This document shows, in pieces, positions 5,961 through 10,276 of a stretch of DNA of 10,276 nt. How positions within the stretch are numbered: the first letter of the stretch is position 1; every line of letters begins with the position of its first letter. Source of the DNA: UBA1724 sp016302315 (GTDB taxonomy: Bacteria > Verrucomicrobiota > Lentisphaeria > Oligosphaerales > Oligosphaeraceae); contig JAEDNW010000089.1 of NCBI GenBank assembly GCA_016302315.1, positions 1 through 10,276 on the forward strand, given 5' to 3'. The translations under genes and the position numbers were made by a program. The notes below the pieces were generated by a model that was given only the letters and a program-made list of their open reading frames with translations, searched no databases and was not told the origin of the DNA.

Positions 5961-7052
5961 ATGCATAAAAATGTCATAGTCATTCTCTTCCTGCTCCTGT
6001 TCTCCGTGCCCCTCTTCCTGTTTCTGTGGCCCAGTCGTCCTCAGGACCAGGGCACGGAGGGGGGCACCCCTCCGGAGACGGAGGCAGCTGCGCCTGCCGG
6101 GGAGCCGGCGGCTCCTCCGGTTCCCGCTATGCCTCCTGCGCCTCCGGCCAAGGTCCCGGTTCCGGTCCCCCCTGCCGCCGCTCCCTCCGGGATGCCCGGC
6201 CGATTCCGTCCGGATTTCTTCCCCGTCCAGGAGAAGCCCATGACGGATTCCCTGCGCCGGGAAATGCGGGAAGTGCGCTCCGGGCTGGTGCTGGACCTGG
6301 ATACCCGCACCATCCTTTGGCAGAAGGACGCCGCCCGGAGTTATCCCTTGGCCTCCCTGACCAAACTGATGACAGCCCTCCTCCTCATGGAATATTTGGA
6401 GCAGACGCCCGGAGTCACCTTGGATACTTTGGTGCCGGTGACCGCTGAGGATCGAAAATACTTCCGGGAGATGGGGATCAACGGGGTCTTCCTGGATACC
6501 GGGGAAAAATATCGCCTGGACGAGTATCTCATGTGCATGCTGGTCGCCAGCGCCAACGACTGCGCCTACCTGGTGGGACGCTATCTCGCCGGGGACGTCC
6601 CGGAACGGTTCCCGGAGATGATGAACCGGAGAGCCGCGGATTGGGGACTCCAGGGGATGCATTTCTACAACGCCCACGGACTCCCCCTGGTCCAGGGGGG
6701 GCAGCGCAGGGAAAATTACGGAAGCGCCCTGGAAGTCGCCTATCTGGCCCTCCGGGCCATCCAATACCCGGCAATCCGGAAGTGGGCCGCCACCGACCGG
6801 GGACGAATCCGGGCCGACAAGAAAAACCCCTTCGATGTCATTTCCACCAACAAACTCCTCCGGGGAAAGGTCCCCGGCGTCAATGGCCTGAAGACCGGCC
6901 TCACCGATGGGGCGGGAAGCTGCATCGTGGTCACCTGCGAACGGGACGGGCGTCGGCGCATGGTGGTGGTGATGGGGGTCAACCCAGGCGACCACGGACG
7001 CCGCCGGGATGAACTGGCCAAAAAACTGCTGGAGTGGTCCTACCAACCATGA
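5961..7052 (+). CDS. D-alanyl-D-alanine carboxypeptidase, peptidase family S11, membrane-anchored
   Basis: This is a penicillin-binding-type serine peptidase that trims the terminal D-Ala from peptidoglycan stem peptides outside the cytoplasmic membrane. The active-site motifs are complete: S132-LTK-135 (SxxK, in ASLTKLMTA), S197-A-N199 (SxN) and K311-T-G313 in NGLKTGLTDGAGS. Residues 5-23 are a hydrophobic helix without an obvious signal-peptidase site, so an uncleaved membrane anchor is likely. A Pro/Ala/Glu-rich linker spans about 28-80. The protein stops about 50 residues after the KTG motif, so the C-terminal beta-rich domain of E. coli PBP5-type enzymes is absent. GGAG (5953-5956) inside the end of pcnB serves its ATG, and its stop overlaps the next start as ATGA. 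Whether it acts as a carboxypeptidase or an endopeptidase (PbpG type) is open. Confidence 0.9.
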   Translation: MHKNVIVILFLLLFSVPLFLFLWPSRPQDQGTEGGTPPETEAAAPAGEPAAPPVPAMPPAPPAKVPVPVPPAAAPSGMPGRFRPDFFPVQEKPMTDSLRREMREVRSGLVLDLDTRTILWQKDAARSYPLASLTKLMTALLLMEYLEQTPGVTLDTLVPVTAEDRKYFREMGINGVFLDTGEKYRLDEYLMCMLVASANDCAYLVGRYLAGDVPERFPEMMNRRAADWGLQGMHFYNAHGLPLVQGGQRRENYGSALEVAYLALRAIQYPAIRKWAATDRGRIRADKKNPFDVISTNKLLRGKVPGVNGLKTGLTDGAGSCIVVTCERDGRRRMVVVMGVNPGDHGRRRDELAKKLLEWSYQP

Positions 7053-7771
7053 AACTCTCCGTCATCATCCCCGTCTTCAACGAGGTGGCCACCGTGGCCA
7101 CGGTGATCCAGCAGGTGCGGCAGTGCGGAGTGCCGAATCTGGAAATCCTGGTGGTGGACGATTGTTCCCAGGATGGCACCGGGGCTTTGCTGGATGCCCT
7201 GCCTCCTTCCCCGGATCTGGTGGTGGTGCATCATCCGGAGAACCGGGGAAAGGGCGCCGCCATCCGTACGGCCCAGGCCCGGGTGACCGGGGATGTGGTC
7301 ATCATCCAGGATGCGGATCTGGAGTACTCTCCCCGGGAATTCCCCGGAATGCTCCGGTTCATTGAGGAGGGCAGGGCGGACGCTGTCTTCGGCTCCCGCT
7401 ACTCCTCCCCCACCCATCTGGTGGATTCCTTCTGGCACCGCAAGGGAAACCAGTGGCTGACCTCCTTCTCCAATCTGTGCGCCAATCTCTACCTCACGGA
7501 CATGGAGACCTGCTACAAGATGATCCGGGCCGACTTCTTCCGGCGCTTCACCCTGGAATGCAACCGCTTCGGCTTCGAGCCCGAAATCACGGCAAAGCTG
7601 GCCCAGGCCCAGGCCCGAATCTTCGAGATCCCCATCGACTATGTCCCCCGTCCCTACGATCAAGGCAAGAAGATCGGATGGCGGGATGGGGTGGCCGCCC
7701 TCTGGTATATCCTGAAATACAACTTCCTCCTCCGCCTGGGGAAGAGTTCAGCAAAGGAGACACGCCCATGA
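7049..7771 (+). CDS. Family 2 glycosyltransferase, DPM1-like
   Basis: This is a GT-A fold inverting glycosyltransferase, of the kind that moves a sugar from a nucleotide-sugar donor, often to a polyprenyl phosphate. The start MKLSVIIPVFNE is typical. Motifs are VVDDCSQDGT (35-44), ENRGKGAAIRTA (64-75), the metal-binding DADLEY (88-93), FGSRY (114-118), DMETCYKMI (151-159) and FGFEPEIT (174-181). RPYDQGKKIGWRDG (201-214) resembles the loop before the final helix in dolichyl/undecaprenyl-phosphate mannosyl- or glucosyltransferases. No multi-span C-terminal membrane domain is present in the 240 residues, so it is probably cytosolic or peripheral. The ATG at 7049 overlaps the previous stop by 4 bases, suggesting coupled translation; an upstream GTG at 7034 is less likely. 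Substrate unknown; the neighbours suggest an envelope role. Confidence 0.88.
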   Translation: MKLSVIIPVFNEVATVATVIQQVRQCGVPNLEILVVDDCSQDGTGALLDALPPSPDLVVVHHPENRGKGAAIRTAQARVTGDVVIIQDADLEYSPREFPGMLRFIEEGRADAVFGSRYSSPTHLVDSFWHRKGNQWLTSFSNLCANLYLTDMETCYKMIRADFFRRFTLECNRFGFEPEITAKLAQAQARIFEIPIDYVPRPYDQGKKIGWRDGVAALWYILKYNFLLRLGKSSAKETRP

Positions 7772-8070
7772 AGACTTCTACTTTGATTGGCATGGTGGTC
7801 CTGGGCTTCACGCTCTGTATTTTCCTGTGTTTCATCCTCCGGCCCTCCCGGGAAATCTCCCAGTTGCGGGAGGAGCTCCGGATCCTCCAGGCTCAGGTGG
7901 ACAGCCTGGAACGCCAGATCCAGGAAAAGGAGATCGTCATCGAAAAGCTCCGGGCGCGGGATCCCGCGGTGGTGGAAGGCGTTGCCCGGGACAAGTTCGG
8001 CATGGCCAAGCAGGGGGAGACGATTTACGCAGTGCCTCGGGCGGAACAGGAGGCGCCGAGAGATCGATAG
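7768..8070 (+). CDS. FtsB/DivIC-family septum formation protein
   Basis: The family comprises small bitopic membrane proteins that join FtsL and FtsQ (DivIB) in the divisome and help activate septal peptidoglycan synthesis. The 100-residue product has the expected plan: a short cytoplasmic N-terminus, one membrane helix at about 6-24, a heptad-rich coiled coil at about 29-63 (SQLREELRILQAQVDSLERQ onward), then the family's C-terminal box DPAVVEGVARDKFGMAKQGETIY (65-87). AAGGAG at 7754-7759 lies 8 bases before the ATG, and the start overlaps the glycosyltransferase stop as ATGA. This places it in the same transcript as pcnB and the carboxypeptidase. Individual ftsB and divIC members are hard to tell apart by sequence, so no symbol is assigned. 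Confidence 0.85.
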   Translation: MKTSTLIGMVVLGFTLCIFLCFILRPSREISQLREELRILQAQVDSLERQIQEKEIVIEKLRARDPAVVEGVARDKFGMAKQGETIYAVPRAEQEAPRDR

Positions 8071-8101
8071 CCCCCGGCTTCGCCCTGGCCCCTGAGACAA
8101 C

Positions 8102-8680
8102 ATGGAGACTCGTTCCCTTCATACCCCTTTGCAAGAGGAGGATGTCCGCTCCCTGAAACTGGGACAGCCCGTCCTGCTCTCCGGCACCCTCTACACCGCA
8201 CGGGATGCCGCCCACAAGTACCTGGCCGGGGGAGAAACCCCTCCTTCCCTGCCGCCCGCCCTCCGGCTCCAGGGAGGGGTGCTCTACCACTGCGGCCCGG
8301 TCATGGTCCCCGCTCCCGACGGGGGCTGGACGGTGACGGCTGCCGGCCCCACCACTTCGGCGCGGGAGGAACCCTACCAGGCGGAGGTGCTGAAGCGCTA
8401 CGGCGTGCGTGCCCTCATCGGCAAGGGGGGCATGGGGACAAAGACCCGGGAGGCCCTGGCCCAGTATGGAGCGGTCTACCTTTCGGCGGTGGGGGGCGCC
8501 GCCCAGGTGCTGGCCGCCGCCGTGCTCCGGGTCTCCTCCGTCACGTTTCTGGAGGAGTTCGGCTCTCCTGAGGCCATGTGGGAACTGGTGGTGAAGGACT
8601 TTCCGGCCATCGTCACCATGGATGCCCAGGGAAACAGCCTTCACGAGGAAATCCTGGCCCGCTCCCGTCCTTTCCCCTAG
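8102..8680 (+). CDS. Fumarate hydratase class I / tartrate dehydratase-type beta subunit
   Basis: The protein matches the beta (C-terminal) part of iron-sulfur hydro-lyases of the class I fumarase/L-tartrate dehydratase family, which reversibly hydrate fumarate to malate or dehydrate tartrate. Family features in the 192 residues are GTLYTARDAAHKYL (28-41), the short YHCGPV (62-67), AGPTTSARE (81-89), IGKGGMGTKT (106-115), YLSAVGGAAQ (126-135) and the ending FPAIVTMDAQGNSLHEE (167-183). The catalytic iron-sulfur cluster is carried by the alpha subunit, and no alpha gene is next to this one: upstream is the FtsB-like gene (31 bases away) and downstream a symporter. Partner and substrate are therefore unknown from this window. 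The ATG at 8102 has only a weak purine stretch before it. Confidence 0.87.
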   Translation: METRSLHTPLQEEDVRSLKLGQPVLLSGTLYTARDAAHKYLAGGETPPSLPPALRLQGGVLYHCGPVMVPAPDGGWTVTAAGPTTSAREEPYQAEVLKRYGVRALIGKGGMGTKTREALAQYGAVYLSAVGGAAQVLAAAVLRVSSVTFLEEFGSPEAMWELVVKDFPAIVTMDAQGNSLHEEILARSRPFP

Positions 8681-8758
8681 CCCCCTCCGGCCCATCCTTT
8701 CTCCTTTTCTACCTTAATTTCTCATCCCTCCAACAAGCCATCCTGAAGTCCCAAGATC

Positions 8759-10216
8759 ATGTCTTCTCTCGAACCTGTCGTTTTTGCTCTCTATCTCTTC
8801 TTCATGCTGGGAATCGGCATCTATTTCTTCATCCGGGACCGCAATGGAGGAGAAAAGACCTACTTCCTGGGGGATCGTAAGATGGGCGCCTGGGTCTCCG
8901 CCCTCTCCGCCGGCGCCTCCGACATGAGCGCCTGGGTCCTCATGGGACTGCCCACCGCCGTCTATCTCAAGGGAATGGGACAGGTCTGGATCGCCGTGGG
9001 ATTGGCTCTGGGATACGCCTTGAGCTGGATCTTCCAGGCGCCCCGCCTCCGGAAATTCTCCGTGACCTTCGGGGATTCCATCACCATCCCCCAGTTCCTC
9101 TCCAACCGCTTCCTGGCCCGCTCCCATGTCCTCCAGATCATCTGCGCCATGGTCTTCCTGGTGGCCTACACCATCTACGCCGCCTCCAGTGTGAAAGCCT
9201 GCGGAACGCTCTTTAACCGCATCACCGGAATGGATTCCGCCAATGCCATGTATCTGGCCGCCGCCGTGATCGTGGGCTATACCTTCCTGGGAGGCTTCTC
9301 CGCGGTCTGCTGGACGGACTTCTTCCAGGGACTCCTGGTGCTGGGCGCCATGTTCCTGGCTCCCCTCTTCGCCTACTTCATGCTGGATACCGTGGGCACC
9401 CAGTCCCAGGCGCTGGCTCCCCTGTGGGAGAATGCCTTCCAGTGGCAGACCGTGGTCTCCGGACTGGCCTGGGGCCTGGGCTACTTCGGCATGCCCCACA
9501 TCATCATCCGCTTCATGTCCATCCGATCCCAGAAGGAACTCCGGAAATCCTCCGTCATCGGCATCAGCTGGACGGTCCTGATCGTTCTCTTCGCCGCCCT
9601 TATCGGCCTCATCGGACGCCAGGTGATTCCCTTTACTCCCGAAGTGGGCGGAAAGGAACTGGTCTTCATTGAGATGGTGCGCAGAATCTTCCCCGCCCTC
9701 ATCTCCGGCGTCCTCCTCTCTGCCGTCCTGGCCGCCTCCATGAGCACCGCCGACAGCCAGCTGCTGGCCGCCTCCTCCGCCTTCTCCTGCGATGTCTACA
9801 AGCCCCTCATCCGCCAGGGAAAGGCCAATGACGCAGAGCTTCTTTGGGTGGGACGCTTCCTGGTTCTGGTGATTGCCCTCCTGGCCCTTATCATCGCCAT
9901 GGATCCCCGGGCCGGTTCCATCATGGGACTGGTGGAAAATGCCTGGGGCGTCTTCGGCGCCGCCTTCGGTCCCTCCATCATGCTTGCTCTCTTCTGGAAA
10001 CGCTTCAACCTGGCGGGCGCCATCGCCGGAATCCTGGCGGGCGCCGGCGTGGATGTCCTCTGGATCATCTTCTTCAAGAGCCACACCGGCGTCTACGAAC
10101 TCCTCCCCGGATTTGTGGCGGGCCTGATTGTCGCCGCTCTGGTGGCCCGCTTCACGGCGGCCCCCTCCAAGGAAGTGTTGGACCTCTACGAGACCGCCCA
10201 GACCAAGGAAGACTAG
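8759..10216 (+). CDS. putP: Sodium/solute symporter, PutP (sodium/proline) type
   Basis: This is a sodium-coupled solute:sodium symporter (SSS family) of the inner membrane, most similar by eye to the proline transporter PutP. About 13 hydrophobic segments span the 485 residues, starting near residues 5-25. SALSAGASDMSAWVLMGLP (48-66) matches the E. coli PutP motif and keeps D55 and S57, which are sodium-binding residues there. ASMSTADSQLLAASSAFSCD (326-345) matches the second sodium-site region, with S329/T330 at the Ser-Thr pair. YTFLGGFSAVCWTDFFQG (174-191) is another family block. The start ATG lies 78 bases after the fumarase-type gene and lacks a clear Shine-Dalgarno sequence. A GC-rich hairpin follows the stop. 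Proline is the best substrate guess, but related symporters carry other compounds. Confidence 0.88.
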   Translation: MSSLEPVVFALYLFFMLGIGIYFFIRDRNGGEKTYFLGDRKMGAWVSALSAGASDMSAWVLMGLPTAVYLKGMGQVWIAVGLALGYALSWIFQAPRLRKFSVTFGDSITIPQFLSNRFLARSHVLQIICAMVFLVAYTIYAASSVKACGTLFNRITGMDSANAMYLAAAVIVGYTFLGGFSAVCWTDFFQGLLVLGAMFLAPLFAYFMLDTVGTQSQALAPLWENAFQWQTVVSGLAWGLGYFGMPHIIIRFMSIRSQKELRKSSVIGISWTVLIVLFAALIGLIGRQVIPFTPEVGGKELVFIEMVRRIFPALISGVLLSAVLAASMSTADSQLLAASSAFSCDVYKPLIRQGKANDAELLWVGRFLVLVIALLALIIAMDPRAGSIMGLVENAWGVFGAAFGPSIMLALFWKRFNLAGAIAGILAGAGVDVLWIIFFKSHTGVYELLPGFVAGLIVAALVARFTAAPSKEVLDLYETAQTKED

Positions 10217-10234
10217 CCCTCCTCCCGCCTCACA

Positions 10235-10270
10235 GGGAGGCCGGAAATCAAACGGCCTCCCTCTTCCCCC
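10235..10270 (+). terminator. Probable terminator after the symporter gene
   Basis: GGGAGGCCG (10235-10243) and CGGCCTCCC (10253-10261) form a perfect 9-base-pair stem around a 9-base loop, starting 18 bases after the putP stop. The following bases are pyrimidine-rich (TCTTCCCCC) but not a true T tract, so termination strength is uncertain. Confidence 0.6.
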
Positions 10271-10276
10271 AAAGCC

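Noticed and set aside
4283..5983. Long minus-strand open frame (566 codons) opposite pcnB, with similar frames opposite trmD (1661-2935), the carboxypeptidase (5931-7046) and the symporter gene (8714-10084)
   Set aside because: Each lies opposite a clearly identified plus-strand gene. Such mirrors are expected in GC-rich genes that avoid the codons whose complements are stops. None shows a recognisable domain.
1..10276. A new defence, mobile or biosynthetic system in the window
   Set aside because: Every long open region is explained by a recognisable housekeeping family. There are no transposase, integrase, direct-repeat array or toxin-antitoxin-like pairs.

Overview
This is a GC-rich (roughly 60% or more by eye), densely packed bacterial chromosome segment. 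All eleven recognised genes lie on the plus strand. The content is mostly housekeeping. I found no mobile element, CRISPR array, tRNA or rRNA gene, and no candidate for a new defence or biosynthetic system. The lineage cannot be fixed from the sequence. A didermal bacterium is likely (an E. coli-type PcnB, and an S11 carboxypeptidase anchored to the membrane). The combination of a ribosomal-protein/trmD block without rimM, a variant TrmD and several starts without a Shine-Dalgarno sequence would fit a PVC-type lineage (Verrucomicrobiota/Lentisphaerota), but that is a low-confidence inference.

Layout. (1) Positions 2-1111 hold the 3' part of a BaiN/HI0933-type flavoprotein whose dinucleotide-binding N-terminus lies outside the window. 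(2) A putative sigma70-type promoter at 1185-1212 starts a translation block: rpsP (S16), khpA (KH-domain RNA-binding protein), trmD (tRNA m1G37 methyltransferase) and rplS (L19). The block ends at a strong intrinsic terminator (3307-3357) after a 160-nt 3' region. In many bacteria rimM sits between khpA and trmD; here only 57 nt separate them. (3) rnhB (RNase HII) follows, with a short palindrome behind it. (4) Positions 4316-8070 form a tight run: pcnB (poly(A) polymerase I), an S11 D-Ala-D-Ala carboxypeptidase, a family 2 glycosyltransferase and an FtsB/DivIC-like division protein. The first junction is a 1-nt gap and the next two are ATGA overlaps, so RNA 3'-end processing and envelope/division genes are probably co-transcribed. 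(5) A stand-alone fumarate hydratase beta-type subunit (8102-8680) and a PutP-type sodium/solute symporter (8759-10216) close the window, the latter followed by a GC-rich hairpin likely to be its terminator.

The observations most worth a second look are a TrmD whose expected catalytic Asp is Glu and whose knot loop reads NG instead of GG, the missing rimM, the beta-only fumarase subunit, the long charged tail of PcnB, and the N-terminal extension of KhpA.
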